Assembly: GCF_000190475.1 (NCBI RefSeq)
Contig: NZ_AEWH01000018.1
Span: 1-58,274, forward strand
Origin: Ornithinibacillus scapharcae TW25
Lineage (GTDB): Bacteria; Bacillota; Bacilli; Bacillales; Amphibacillaceae
Length of the DNA: 58,274 nt
Reading direction: 5' to 3'
The notes under the pieces are model-generated. The model made no database searches. It worked only from the letters and a program-made list of their open reading frames with translations, and had not been told where the DNA came from. Positions 21,445-31,106 of this stretch are shown piece after piece. The first letter of the stretch is position 1, and the number at the start of each line of letters is the position of its first letter. The translations under genes were made by a program, and so were the position numbers.

Positions 21445-21469
21445 GTTCTACTCCCCCATTGTCACGTTA

Positions 21470-22579
21470 TTATGGTGTGACATTTCCGTTTTGAACTCTA
21501 AAAATCTCAGCTTTATCCAAGGTTTCATGGTGAATTCCATCTACACTTGTAGTAGATACAAAGGTTTGCACTTTTCCTTGGATGGTATTTAAAAGATGTG
21601 ACTGTCTAAAGTCATCTAGTTCACTTAACACATCATCTAACAGCAGGATAGGATACTCTCCTACTTCACTGTAAATCAAATCGATCTCCGCCAGCTTAAT
21701 GGAAAGTGCCGTTGTACGTTGTTGTCCTTGAGATCCAAAGGTTTGAACATTTTTTCCATTCACATAAAAAGAATGTCATCCCGATGTGGTCCAACTAGTG
21801 TTGTCCCTCGCTCAATCTCTTTTTCTACAACTAGTTTAAACTTCTCTTGATAGCTACTTTCTATTTTTTCCTTAGAAGCACTTTCTAATACTTCAATCGA
21901 GGGTGAATAGACAATATCAAGTTCTTCCAACTGATGACTGATGCCATGATGAATTGGTTTTGCCCATTTTCGTAGTAATTCTAAAAAGGCAAAACGGCGT
22001 TCCAAAATAGTGGAAGCATGTTCAACGAGTTGTTCTGTTAAGACGCCGAGCATCATTCGATTCATGCTTCGGTCACGTTGCATCTGCTTTAATAAATGAT
22101 TTCGCTGCTTCAGTACTTTTTGAAATTGTCCAAGATGGTAAATATATCGAGGCTGTATTTGCCCTAGCTCCATATCTATAAATCGTCTACGAATTTGAGG
22201 CGGTCCCTTTACTAACGTTAAATCCTCCGGAGCAAACATCACTACATTCAAATTCCCAATATAGTCACTTAGTTTCTTTTGTTCTAAATGATTCAATTTC
22301 GCTTTTTTCCTTTTCCGGAAATAACAATTTCAAGTGGTATAGAATGATTTTTCTTTTTACTCTACCTTCTATTTTAGCATAATCCTCATCCCAACGGATT
22401 AATTCTTTTTCCTTTGAGGTACGATGGGATTTAGTAAATGCAAGAAGATAAATGGCCTCCATCAAATTCGTTTTACCTTGTGCATTTTCACCAATGATGA
22501 CATTTACTTTGTCATCAAATCCAATCTCTAATTTAGGATAGTTCCGGTAATTGGTTAATTTTAGTTCTTCAATATGCAT
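21470..22579 (-). pseudogene. recF: DNA replication and repair protein RecF, two frameshifts
   Basis: RecF is an ABC-type ATPase that loads RecA at gaps with RecO and RecR. The coding sequence is whole in content but split over three frames: 22579-22265 (Walker A GENAQGKT), about 22320-21760 (NHLEQKKLS to GPHRDDILF) and 21763-21470 (VNGKNVQT, signature GSQGQQRT, Walker [12 protein letters not shown]). The second break is one T short in a T run (A5 at 21766-21770 on the plus strand): one added T restores [12 protein letters not shown] as in B. subtilis RecF. The first lies near 22316-22335, where [11 protein letters not shown] continues the family alignment in the +1 frame. Decay or sequencing error are both possible. 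Confidence 0.9.
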
Positions 22580-22600
22580 GAAAAATTCCTCTTTTAGGAA

Positions 22601-22831
22601 CTAATCTTTTTTTAAGACGATAAAAGATCCCGCTCCTTCAATTTCAACAACATCATTCGGATAAAGCTTTCTACCACGTCGATGTTCTAATTCTCCGTTC
22701 ACATGAGCCCCGACATCTTGAAGATATGCTTTAACCATTCCTCCAGACTCAAGGACATTGGTCAATTTAACAAATTGACCGAGTGTAATATATTCGGTGT
22801 TAATTTCGATTTCTGTATGCAATTTTCTCAC
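22601..22831 (-). CDS. yaaA: S4-domain RNA-binding protein YaaA (RlbA)
   Basis: A 76-residue small S4-like protein between dnaN and recF, the conserved Bacillus position. The S4 motif region is ITLGQFVKLTNVLESGGMVKAYLQDVGAHVNGELEHRRGRKLYPNDVV in outline. It probably binds ribosomal RNA during ribosome assembly; this is inferred from the family. It is followed 21 bases later by recF, so it is likely co-transcribed. Confidence 0.9.
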   Translation of the reverse strand: MRKLHTEIEINTEYITLGQFVKLTNVLESGGMVKAYLQDVGAHVNGELEHRRGRKLYPNDVVEIEGAGSFIVLKKD

Positions 22832-22982
22832 CAGTTTCTAATTTTAAATTTAGGATAAATTCCCTTCCGTTTAAAATAATCGCTTATTTCCATTTTACTA
22901 AAGTTTTTAGGTTTAGGGAAGGTAAGACCCTTAAAATGAATTTAAATCGTTTCTATATGCATATAAATGCTTTTTATCGATA

Positions 22983-23025
22983 TTAAAAAATGACTTTTAT
23001 CATTCATTCTTAAGATAAAAGTCAT
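22983..23025 (-). terminator. Terminator after dnaN
   Basis: ATGACTTTTATC pairs with GATAAAAGTCAT and is followed on the minus strand by a T-rich tract, separating the dnaA-dnaN transcript from yaaA-recF-remB-gyrBA. The remaining gap to yaaA (22832-22980) shows nothing else. Confidence 0.7.
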
Positions 23026-23070
23026 TTTTATACTTATATTTTTTATTTTTTAGAAAAAGTTTGGCTTATT

Positions 23071-24204
23071 TTAGTACGTTCTAACCGGTAAAATAAGCTG
23101 TAGCATTGCTGGATCATTCTCAGGGCGAATAATAAATGGTCTCATCGCTCCAGTAAAATCAATCTTCACTTCATCTACTTCCATAACCTTTAATGCATCA
23201 AGCATGTATTTAGAACTGAAAGAAATTTTCAATTCTTCCCCTTCGATCGATTGAACGGTTAGTTCCTCAGAAACTCTACCTACCTCTGGAGAGTTACTTG
23301 TAATTTCCAGAATATTATTCTCTAATGTTGATAATTTAACAACATTATTTCGTTCTTCTCTAGCCAGTAGGGAAGCACGATCAATACTGCTAATTAAATC
23401 CTTTGTTTTGACATGTAATACCGTTTTACTTTGTTCCGGAATTAATCTAGAAGTTTCTGGATAATTACCATCTAATATTCTCGATAAGAAGTTTAAATGC
23501 TTCGTACGGAACAATATTTGATTATTTGTCACGCTGATTTCAACAGTTTCTGATGTATCATCTAGAATTTTATTTAATTCGTTTAAGCTTTTACCTGGTA
23601 CAACAATGCTAGTAAATTCAACATTAGATTGAACAGGTACTTCTCTGGAAGCTAAACGATGACTATCTGTTGCTGTAAAGCTTAATAGGTTGTTAGTTAG
23701 AGAAATATTAACACCTGTTAAGATTGGTCGAGTCTCCATCGAAGATACTGCAAATACTGTTTGCTTGATTAGGCTCTTTAATAAGTCAGTAGGGATTTCA
23801 AAGCTATCATCTGTTTGTAGCTTTGGAAGTTGTGGATACTCTTCAGCATCTTGACCATTCAAATTAAATTCTGCCTTACCAGAGCGGATGGTAACTTTTA
23901 GATTTTCATCTGCAATAATTTCAACATGCTGTTCCGGCAATTTACGAACAATATCAGGAAAGTACTTGGCATGTAATACAATACTTCCTTCTTCGATATC
24001 CTCTACATTTACAATTCCTTCTTCTTCAGCTGGAATGTAAGACTCAATCGAAATATCAGAATCACTACCCGTAAGTGTAATTCCATGTTGTTTTGCTTCA
24101 ATTTTCATTCCTGTTAAGATCGGAATTGCTGTTCTTGAGGATATTGCTTTCATAACGTCTTGTACACTATCAATTAATTGATCACGTTGAATCGTAAATT
24201 TCAT
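23071..24204 (-). CDS. dnaN: DNA polymerase III sliding clamp (beta)
   Basis: Ring-shaped processivity clamp, three repeated domains, 377 residues starting MKFTIQRDQLIDSVQDVMKA and ending FIIRPENDP..LILPVRTY. The start is the ATG at 24204 behind GGAGGC; the frame could extend five codons upstream but has no ribosome site there. Downstream of dnaA and the DUE-bearing gap, in the universal dnaA-dnaN order. Confidence 0.97.
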   Translation of the reverse strand: MKFTIQRDQLIDSVQDVMKAISSRTAIPILTGMKIEAKQHGITLTGSDSDISIESYIPAEEEGIVNVEDIEEGSIVLHAKYFPDIVRKLPEQHVEIIADENLKVTIRSGKAEFNLNGQDAEEYPQLPKLQTDDSFEIPTDLLKSLIKQTVFAVSSMETRPILTGVNISLTNNLLSFTATDSHRLASREVPVQSNVEFTSIVVPGKSLNELNKILDDTSETVEISVTNNQILFRTKHLNFLSRILDGNYPETSRLIPEQSKTVLHVKTKDLISSIDRASLLAREERNNVVKLSTLENNILEITSNSPEVGRVSEELTVQSIEGEELKISFSSKYMLDALKVMEVDEVKIDFTGAMRPFIIRPENDPAMLQLILPVRTY

Positions 24205-24388
24205 AAAAAAAGCCTCCAATGGAAGTTCTATATATTTATTATTTTTTATAAAGATTTTTAGTAATAATAGTAATAAGGGCTGTGATTATGTGGATAACCG
24301 CTTTGACCCTTTATAAAATATAGTTATCCACATGTGTATAAGTTGTTTATAAGTTTGCACCAGTTATCCACGTTAATAACAAAAAAAA
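24205..24388. other. oriC, DUE side: DnaA boxes with DnaA-trio repeats
   Basis: The dnaA-dnaN gap holds DnaA boxes TGTGGATAA (24289-24297), TTATCCACA (24324-24332) and TTATCCACG (24364-24372), plus a weaker TGTGATTAT (24281-24289). Beside them lies TAGTAATAATAGTAATAAG (24260-24278), a run of TAG/TAA triplets like the DnaA-trio of B. subtilis, in very A+T-rich sequence. This is the expected unwinding element where DnaA strand-loading starts. Confidence 0.85.
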
Positions 24389-25729
24389 TTAAAGAGATTT
24401 CAGCTGTTGTTTGATTTCTTCAATTTCTTTTGCTAGTAAAGTGTCGCTTTCTATTAAGCCATTAATCTTTTCATGAGCATGTATAACTGTTGTATGGTCA
24501 CGCCCACCGAATTCTTCTCCGATTTTTGGTAGAGAGAAATCAGTCAATTCACGTGATAGATACATGGCAATTTGTCGAGGAAAGGCGATCGACTTGGTAC
24601 GTTTTTTTGCAAGAAAATCTTCTTTACGAATGTTGTATCGTTCCCCAACTACTTCCATAATTGCTGGAATCGTAATGACCTTAGGCTTGCTATTTGGAAT
24701 AATATCTTTCAGAGCATCGGCTGCAAGAGCAGCATCAATGTCTTGATTAACTAGAGAAGAATAGGCGACAACTCGAATTAATGCTCCTTCTAATTCTCTA
24801 ATGTTCGTATCAATTTGATTCGCAATATAAAGCATAACCTCATTCGGGATATCAAGTCCTTCTGCTTTTGCCTTCTTCGTAAGAATGGCAATCCTGGTTT
24901 CTAGGTCAGGAGGTGTAATATCGGTTATCAAACCCCATTCGAACCTAGAGCGTAAACGATCCTCTAATGTTGGTATTTCCTTAGGTGGTCGGTCACTAGA
25001 AATAATAATTTGCTTATTTTCTTCATGTAATGCATTAAATGTATGGAAAAATTCTTCTTGAGTCGATTCCTTTCCAGCAATGAATTGAATATCGTCAATT
25101 AATAGCACATCAACATTTCGGTATTTATTACGGAAGTTCGTCGTTTTATTTTCCATAATGGCGTCGATAAATTCATTCGTAAACTTCTCTGAAGATATAT
25201 AAACAACCTTCGCATTTTTATTATGCTCTAAGACATAATGGCCAATTGCATGCATTAAGTGTGTCTTCCCTAAACCAACTCCACCATAGATAAATAAAGG
25301 ATTATATGCTTTTGCAGGAGCCTCAGCAACTGCTAATGATGCAGCATGTGCAAATCGGTTTCCTGATCCAATTACAAAAGTATCAAATGTATACTTTGGA
25401 TTTAGCATGGTTTTCCCGTCATGAACATCTGGTATGTTTTGTTTTACTCGTGGTTTAGGTTTTACATCATCTTCCACCACATTATCCAGTACGATGAGTT
25501 TGAGCTTTAGTTGTGCACCAGTTACTTCAAGAAGGATTTTTTGAATTAAATCAGAATACTGCTCTTCTAACCAATCTCTAGCAAATTCATTGGGTGCGGA
25601 AATGGTGAGAGTACTACCTTCTAGCGATTCTGCATTCGTATCTTTTAACCAAGTATCAAAGCTCGGTTTACTGATTTTCTCTTCTATCTTTTCAAGCGTG
25701 GCTTTCCATAGATCATGAATGTTCTCCAA
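24389..25729 (-). CDS. dnaA: Chromosomal replication initiator DnaA
   Basis: 446 residues. Domain I (1-80, DnaD/SirA-binding helicase-loading domain) has the [10 protein letters not shown] segment. The AAA+ domain has Walker [10 protein letters not shown], Walker B LLIDDIQF and sensor motifs. Domain IV has the DnaA-box-binding [15 protein letters not shown] signature. The ATG at 25729 follows GGGGG. It lies between two clusters of DnaA boxes, giving autoregulation and a bipartite origin as in B. subtilis. Confidence 0.98.
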   Translation of the reverse strand: MENIHDLWKATLEKIEEKISKPSFDTWLKDTNAESLEGSTLTISAPNEFARDWLEEQYSDLIQKILLEVTGAQLKLKLIVLDNVVEDDVKPKPRVKQNIPDVHDGKTMLNPKYTFDTFVIGSGNRFAHAASLAVAEAPAKAYNPLFIYGGVGLGKTHLMHAIGHYVLEHNKNAKVVYISSEKFTNEFIDAIMENKTTNFRNKYRNVDVLLIDDIQFIAGKESTQEEFFHTFNALHEENKQIIISSDRPPKEIPTLEDRLRSRFEWGLITDITPPDLETRIAILTKKAKAEGLDIPNEVMLYIANQIDTNIRELEGALIRVVAYSSLVNQDIDAALAADALKDIIPNSKPKVITIPAIMEVVGERYNIRKEDFLAKKRTKSIAFPRQIAMYLSRELTDFSLPKIGEEFGGRDHTTVIHAHEKINGLIESDTLLAKEIEEIKQQLKSL

Positions 25730-26040
25730 CTCATACCCCCCTTTTTAGCTTAGTAGAATTCTTGCAGTAGGAGTTCCATCTCCAACAGATTTGGAAAAAG
25801 TTTTTCCGATAAAAGATCCTCTTTAGATTTAGAGAGGATTACGTGAAATCCTGCGATAACGATTATAGATTAGCCTAAAATAAGAATAAAAAACCTCTCT
25901 CTATCTTTTACGTATAGTGAAACTCGCAAAGTCCTGAGCTACTCGCTAAAACATGTGAGTTTTCCTTATACTAGGCACAAAAAAAAGAAATTTTACGTAT
26001 GAACGTATAAAAAATAGTGCCCTAACATAAAGATGGAAAG
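25730..26040. other. dnaA upstream region
   Basis: About 310 bases without a gene. It contains the dnaA promoter (no clean consensus pair; a TATAAT lies on the minus strand near 25863) and a hairpin CCTCTCTAAATC / GATCCTCTTTAGA near 25818-25842. Confidence 0.4.
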
Positions 26041-26470
26041 GTAGGTTATCTTGATATTATTTAACTATTATCCAAAAAATAGTTAAGATAGGTTGTGGAT
26101 ATTTTAGATAGTATTGAATAAGTATTTTATAGAGTTATTCGCAGATAGTGCATTTTGTGGATAACATTTAAAAACAAACTGTGAATTAATGTCCACAGGA
26201 TATCCACAGTTTGTGAATAAGTTAAAATCGTGTGTTTCTTATTCACATGTTAAAACACAACTATAATATCAAAAAAAGACTAGTTCTGCAATGCTTTTTC
26301 GACACTTATCCACAATGTCCATGTATTGTAGACAAAAAATATTCACACTACCATATTTTGTGATTAACCTGTCGACAAATGTTGTGGATACTTTTTTAGG
26401 GTGGAAAAGTCATAAACAAGGTGTGTGGATAATTAAATGTGAGTGGATTTGTGAATAATTTTTGGTGTAT
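26041..26470. other. oriC, upstream DnaA-box field
   Basis: At least nine DnaA boxes within 370 bases: TGTGGATAT 26094, TGTGGATAA 26156, ATATCCACA 26200, TGTGAATAA 26212, TTATTCACA 26239, TTATCCACA 26306, TGTGGATAC 26383, TGTGGATAA 26424 and TGTGAATAA 26450. They occur in both orientations. The field corresponds to the incAB part of the B. subtilis origin, between dnaA and rpmH, where transcription direction switches. Confidence 0.88.
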
Positions 26471-26563
26471 GCAGGAGACAGATGTAAATTTTAATTAGGG
26501 AGTATGTTTTGGAGGATGAACTAAAGACTAAAATGTATGGCCAAGTTTTTATAAAAAAGCGAG

Positions 26564-26592
26564 TTGACTGTCATAAAAAATTTCTGTATAAT
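26564..26592 (+). promoter_or_regulatory. Sigma-A promoter of rpmH
   Basis: TTGACT (26564-26569) and TATAAT (26587-26592) are separated by exactly 17 bases, about 65 bases before the rpmH ATG. Confidence 0.85.
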
Positions 26593-26658
26593 TACATGGA
26601 CTGTCTATGGAGTAGATTGTTTTAATTGAAATAGATCCCTCGGGGAGGTGCAGTATAA

Positions 26659-26793
<135 letters not shown>

Positions 26794-26794
26794 G

Positions 26795-26820
26795 CCGCTG
26801 AAACCATCAGTGGTCTTTTT
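26795..26820 (+). terminator. Terminator-like hairpin after rpmH
   Basis: CCGCTGA pairs with TCAGTGG and is followed by TCTTTTTT. It may be partial, since rnpA follows 160 bases on. Confidence 0.6.
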
Positions 26821-26981
26821 TCCTTTTAAATAGATAATAATGTATTGAAGAACAAATAGTATTAATGGAATAAATGGTAAAGCAATGGTTCAGAATGGTA
26901 GTACTAAAAGTTCCATTGCTTTTTGTTTATACATAGTTAGGAAAAGTATGAAGCATGGTAATTTGCGTTAGGTGATGAAGA

Positions 26982-27323
26982 GTGAAGAAAGAATATCGTG
27001 TGAAAGATAATAAGGAATTTCAAGTAATATTTAAAAAGGGAAAGTCCTTTGCAAATAGGCAGTTAGTTATCTATTATATGAAGAAAGAAAACCAAGATCA
27101 TTTTCGAATTGGGTTATCGGTTGGTAAAAAAATCGGCAATGCAGTTGTGAGAAATCGTATCAAACGATATTTGCGCCAAGCATTTCATGAACTTGAAAAG
27201 GATATTCTACCAGCATATGATATGATTATTATTGCTAGACAACCCACAAAGGATATGGGGTTCTTTGATATGAAAAAAAGCTTAACGCATTTATTGTCGA
27301 AGGAAAAATTGTTGAAAAAATAG
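26982..27323 (+). CDS. rnpA: Ribonuclease P protein component
   Basis: 113-residue protein subunit that aids the RNA subunit in removing tRNA 5' leaders. It starts [26 protein letters not shown] and has the RNR signature ([20 protein letters not shown]). The GTG start follows AGGTGATGAAG. Conserved rpmH-rnpA-yidC order. Confidence 0.96.
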   Translation: MKKEYRVKDNKEFQVIFKKGKSFANRQLVIYYMKKENQDHFRIGLSVGKKIGNAVVRNRIKRYLRQAFHELEKDILPAYDMIIIARQPTKDMGFFDMKKSLTHLLSKEKLLKK

Positions 27324-27427
27324 GAAAGTATTAGATTAAAATAGAATCTAATGTTTGTTTATTGTAAAATATAATATAGTATTTGTAAGCGATTTTTTTT
27401 GTGTTGGACTAGTTAGGAGGAAGAGAT

Positions 27428-28192
27428 TTGCGTAAGAAGTTATTTCTAATAGCATTATTAATAGGATTGGTTGTTTTTCTATCAGGATGTACAGAAATAG
27501 AAGAACCAATTACTTCCGAAAGTGAAGGAATTTGGAATACATATTTTGTTTATCCGTTATCATGGTTGATCATTTATTTTGCTAATTTATTTGATGAAAA
27601 CTTTGGACTTTCCATTATTTTAGTTACAATAATTATTCGTACTGTATTACTACCACTAAATATTAAGCAGTTAAAGAGTTCAAAAGCAATGCAAGATATT
27701 CAGCCAGAATTAAAAGAGTTGCAACAAAAATACAGCTCAAAAGATGCAAACACGCAACAAAAATTGCAACAAGAAACAATGGCTTTATTCCAAAAACATG
27801 GAGTAAATCCACTTGCAGGATGTTTACCGATTTTTATTCAAATGCCAATTTTACTTGCATTCTATCACGCAATTATGCGCACAGATGAAATTGATGGACA
27901 TTCATTCCTTTGGTTCCCGTTAGATGAGAAAGATATGATTCTTCCATTTATCGCAGGGATTACAACATGGTTACAACAGAAGCTAATGATGGCAGGGAGC
28001 CCAGGTGCAGATAACCCACAAATGAAGGTTATGCTATACATGATGCCGATTATGATTGTCGTATTCGCGTTTATTCTACCTGCAGCCTTACCATTGTACT
28101 GGATTATCGGTAACCTATTCATGATTGCACAAACCATTTTCATTCGTAAGCCTATGATGAAGGATACGAATACTGGGGGAGACAAAAAGTGA
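27428..28192 (+). CDS. yidC: Membrane protein insertase YidC (SpoIIIJ/OxaA)
   Basis: Inserts proteins into the membrane with or without Sec. A lipoprotein signal ends in LSGC (Cys about 21), then five membrane segments with the conserved ELKELQQKY cytosolic loop and [18 protein letters not shown] helix. The 254 residues match SpoIIIJ. The TTG start follows AGGAGG. The stop overlaps the start of khpB by four bases. Confidence 0.95.
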   Translation: MRKKLFLIALLIGLVVFLSGCTEIEEPITSESEGIWNTYFVYPLSWLIIYFANLFDENFGLSIILVTIIIRTVLLPLNIKQLKSSKAMQDIQPELKELQQKYSSKDANTQQKLQQETMALFQKHGVNPLAGCLPIFIQMPILLAFYHAIMRTDEIDGHSFLWFPLDEKDMILPFIAGITTWLQQKLMMAGSPGADNPQMKVMLYMMPIMIVVFAFILPAALPLYWIIGNLFMIAQTIFIRKPMMKDTNTGGDKK

Positions 28193-28806
28193 GAGAAGTA
28201 ACTGCTACTGGACAATCAGTTGATGAAGCGGTCCAATCAGCATTAGAGCAGTTAAACACATCCAGGGACCAAGTAGAAGTTGATATTATTGATGAAGGTA
28301 AAAAAGGAATTCTTGGCGTCTTTGGGGCTAAGCGAGCAATTGTAAAGGTAAGACTTGCGAAAAATCCGATTCAAGAAGCTGAGAAGTTCATTTTAGATGT
28401 TGTTCAAAAAATGAATGTTGATGTTGAGATAACAACAACAGTGGAATCCAACCATGTAACGTATGAATTAAGTGGTGAAAAAATTGCACTACTAATCGGA
28501 AAACGTGGTCAAACCTTGAACGCACTACAGTATTTAACACATTTAGTTATTAATAAAGAAGGAAATCAATATTATACCGTGACACTAGATGCTGAAGGCT
28601 ATCGTAGCAGACGTCAGGAGACTTTAGAAGGCTTAGCGTTACGAATGGCTGATAAAGCGAAACGGATTGGTAAAAAGGTTGCTTTAGAACCAATGCCAGC
28701 ATTCGAGCGAAAAGTTATTCATAGTGTTTTACAGGATAGTAAAGAAGTCACAACGTATTCAGATGGTGTAGAACCACATCGTCATGTCGTGATTAAACCA
28801 TCATAA
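28189..28806 (+). CDS. khpB: RNA-binding protein KhpB/Jag (EloR)
   Basis: 205 residues: an N-terminal Jag domain ([14 protein letters not shown].., [14 protein letters not shown]), a KH domain ([14 protein letters not shown]) and an R3H domain ([27 protein letters not shown]). It partners with KhpA to bind RNA and affects cell elongation. The GTG start overlaps yidC, giving translational coupling. Confidence 0.93.
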   Translation: MREVTATGQSVDEAVQSALEQLNTSRDQVEVDIIDEGKKGILGVFGAKRAIVKVRLAKNPIQEAEKFILDVVQKMNVDVEITTTVESNHVTYELSGEKIALLIGKRGQTLNALQYLTHLVINKEGNQYYTVTLDAEGYRSRRQETLEGLALRMADKAKRIGKKVALEPMPAFERKVIHSVLQDSKEVTTYSDGVEPHRHVVIKPS

Positions 28807-28815
28807 TAGATGTAT

Positions 28816-28841
28816 ACCTCTGGGAAACCAGAGGTTTTTTT
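28816..28841 (+). terminator. Terminator of the yidC-khpB operon
   Basis: ACCTCTGG-GAAA-CCAGAGGT followed by a T run. Confidence 0.85.
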
Positions 28842-28926
28842 ATGTTTAAATTGTTATTCTGACATACATATTTCACATATTCTGTACCATACTAACTAAC
28901 AATGTGGTGCTAAAGGAGAATGATGT

Positions 28927-29178
28927 GTGGATCAATTTCAAGGGACGATATTCCAAGGAGATTTAGATGATAGGAGTTTCTACTTAACCCAGGTAAAAAA
29001 CATAACCACCGCTTCATCATTATCCATAGATCAATTAGTAAAGATGGCAGCATACCTAGAGAAGCAAGAAGAAACTTGTACAATAACCGTCAACGATCAA
29101 ATTCCTTTATTGTTAACGAATCAGGATATTAAGGACTTACAGTTTGATTTAATGGGTATTTTAAAACACTATCATTAG
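28927..29178 (+). CDS. Small protein of unknown function
   Basis: 83 residues starting with GTG behind AAAGGAGAATGAT. Predicted soluble, mixed alpha/beta, with a repeated pattern of short strands (GTIFQGDL, CTITVNDQIPLLLTN) and a helix (SIDQLVKMAAYLEKQEE). I do not recognise a family. It is followed 15 bases later by a YozQ-like gene, so the two are likely a two-gene operon between khpB and mnmE. Confidence 0.6.
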   Translation: MDQFQGTIFQGDLDDRSFYLTQVKNITTASSLSIDQLVKMAAYLEKQEETCTITVNDQIPLLLTNQDIKDLQFDLMGILKHYH

Positions 29179-29192
29179 AGAGGAATGAGAAT

Positions 29193-29414
29193 ATGGCAAA
29201 AGATAAACAAGAACAGAAAAATTCGAATGAGGTTGCTGAAAAATATTATGATGTATCGGGATATCAAAGTAATAATCAAACTGAAAAAGGACTAGCTATC
29301 ACTCATGAACAAGCGACAGATGCTTATACGGAAGGAACCATTGAAGCTAAGATTGATCAGTTAGATGAACAAGGTGAATTAAAAAGTCATAATGGAGAAG
29401 ATATTAACCAGTGA
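29193..29414 (+). CDS. YozQ-like (DUF4025) small protein
   Basis: 73 residues, hydrophilic and acidic. The central segment KYYDVSGYQSNN, then EKGLAITHEQATDAYTEGTIEAKID, fits the DUF4025/YozQ pattern of bacilli. Function unknown. ATG behind GAGAGGAATG. A hairpin terminator follows the stop. Confidence 0.65.
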   Translation: MAKDKQEQKNSNEVAEKYYDVSGYQSNNQTEKGLAITHEQATDAYTEGTIEAKIDQLDEQGELKSHNGEDINQ

Positions 29415-29424
29415 TGGAGTTATG

Positions 29425-29460
29425 AAGAACTTAGATGATCAAATCTAAGTTCTTTTTATT
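29425..29460 (+). terminator. Terminator of the small two-gene operon
   Basis: AAGAACTTAGAT pairs with ATCTAAGTTCTT, followed by TTTATTTT. Confidence 0.8.
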
Positions 29461-29482
29461 TTAGATTAATCGGAAATACTTT

Positions 29483-29572
29483 TGTGAATAACCTAAAGTC
29501 TTTCCTTAATAAAACTTATCCACATGTGAATAAGTTCAGAAAGTACAAAAATGATAATTTTATTGTGGATAA
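29483..29572. promoter_or_regulatory. DnaA-box cluster upstream of mnmE
   Basis: Four boxes within 90 bases: TGTGAATAA (29483), TTATCCACA (29516) directly joined to TGTGAATAA (29525), and TGTGGATAA (29564). Two match the consensus perfectly. It lies 3 kb from the nearest oriC box, ahead of mnmE. It could titrate DnaA or regulate mnmE-mnmG. Confidence 0.7.
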
Positions 29573-29692
29573 GTTTATTTTTGATTGAAATTGTGTTAAT
29601 CTATTAAGTTAGTGACGGTAAAAATTACGTTACTATAAATAATTAAAATTTATGTGTTGATATAGATAAAAAATGTAGTGGAGGTGAACGGA

Positions 29693-31072
29693 ATGTTTGA
29701 GACGGATACGATTACAGCAATATCGACTCCAATAGGTGAAGGTGCAATATCGATTGTAAGACTAAGTGGTGCAAATGCGATTGAAATAACGTCAAAGATA
29801 TATAAAGGAAAGAATCTGGCGGAAGTAGATTCGCATACGATTCATTATGGGAAAATTATTGATCCTGCTACCAATGATGTTGCGGAAGAAGTAATGGTAA
29901 CAGTAATGCGAGGGCCAAAGACATTTACTAGAGAAGATGTAGTAGAAATAAATTGTCACGGTGGTCTTGTTTCCGTAAATCGTGTATTAGAAATTGTCTT
30001 GAGCCAGGGAGCTCGTTTAGCAGAACCAGGAGAGTTTACCAAACGTGCCTTCCTAAACGGGAGAATAGATTTATCACAAGCAGAAGCGGTAATGGATCTA
30101 ATTCGTGCCAAAACAGATAAGGCGATGAATGTAGCTTTAAAACAGATGGATGGTCGACTTTCTTCCTTAATTAAAAAGTATCGACAATCCTTACTAGAAA
30201 CAGTTGCTCATGTTGAGGTAAATATCGATTATCCAGAATATGATGATGTAGAAGAGATGTCTCATGAAATGATGCGCCAAAAGACGAAAGAAGTGCATGC
30301 AGAAATTGAGGAGCTATTAAGTGTAGCAAAACAAGGGAAGATTTTACGCGAAGGTATTGCAACAGCTATTATTGGGCGTCCAAACGTGGGGAAATCCTCC
30401 TTACTAAATGCATTAGTTCAAGAAAGTAAAGCGATTGTAACGGATATTCCTGGTACTACTAGGGATATAATTGAAGAATATGTAAATGTTCGTGGTATTC
30501 CTTTACGTCTAGTGGATACTGCAGGAATTAGAGAAACTGAAGATATTGTGGAAAGAATAGGTGTGGAACGGTCAAGACAAGCATTGAAAGAAGCCGACCT
30601 TATCCTATTTGTCCTGAATTATAATGAAGAACTTAACGAGGAAGACCTACGATTATTTGAGGCTATTCAGGGACTAGAATATATTGTTATTATTAATAAG
30701 ACGGATCTAGAACAAAAGCTAGACCTGGAAAAGGTTAAAGAATTAGTAGGCGATAAACGAATAGTTACTACTTCTTTACTAATGGAAGAGGGAATAGCTG
30801 AATTAGAAGGTGCGATAGCTGATTCTTTCTTTGCTGGTGAAATTGATTCTGGTGATTTAACCTATGTATCCAATGCAAGACATATTCAATTGTTAAACCA
30901 GTCTAAGAAGGCACTGGAAGACGCAATGGATTCGTTGGAGATGGGGATGCCACTTGATATTGTACAAATTGATGTAACGCGAACATGGGAATTCTTAGGA
31001 GAGATTATTGGGGATACGGCTAGCGATAGTTTGATTGACCAGCTCTTCTCACAATTCTGTTTAGGAAAATAA
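29693..31072 (+). CDS. mnmE: tRNA uridine-5-carboxymethylaminomethyl synthase, GTPase MnmE
   Basis: With MnmG makes cmnm5U34 in tRNA wobble positions. 459 residues: an N-terminal tetrahydrofolate-binding domain ([21 protein letters not shown]), helical domain, an inserted G domain ([26 protein letters not shown]) and the C-terminal FCLGK with the conserved Cys. The start is the ATG at 29693 behind GGAGGTGA; the five extra upstream codons are not needed. mnmG follows. Confidence 0.97.
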   Translation: MFETDTITAISTPIGEGAISIVRLSGANAIEITSKIYKGKNLAEVDSHTIHYGKIIDPATNDVAEEVMVTVMRGPKTFTREDVVEINCHGGLVSVNRVLEIVLSQGARLAEPGEFTKRAFLNGRIDLSQAEAVMDLIRAKTDKAMNVALKQMDGRLSSLIKKYRQSLLETVAHVEVNIDYPEYDDVEEMSHEMMRQKTKEVHAEIEELLSVAKQGKILREGIATAIIGRPNVGKSSLLNALVQESKAIVTDIPGTTRDIIEEYVNVRGIPLRLVDTAGIRETEDIVERIGVERSRQALKEADLILFVLNYNEELNEEDLRLFEAIQGLEYIVIINKTDLEQKLDLEKVKELVGDKRIVTTSLLMEEGIAELEGAIADSFFAGEIDSGDLTYVSNARHIQLLNQSKKALEDAMDSLEMGMPLDIVQIDVTRTWEFLGEIIGDTASDSLIDQLFSQFCLGK

Positions 31073-31106
31073 ATTTGGTAAGTAAAATAGAAAGGAAGAA
31101 ACAAAT

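Noticed and set aside
24564-24754. Two 60-residue plus-strand ORFs inside dnaA
   Set aside because: Shadows of the dnaA reading frame; no start signals.
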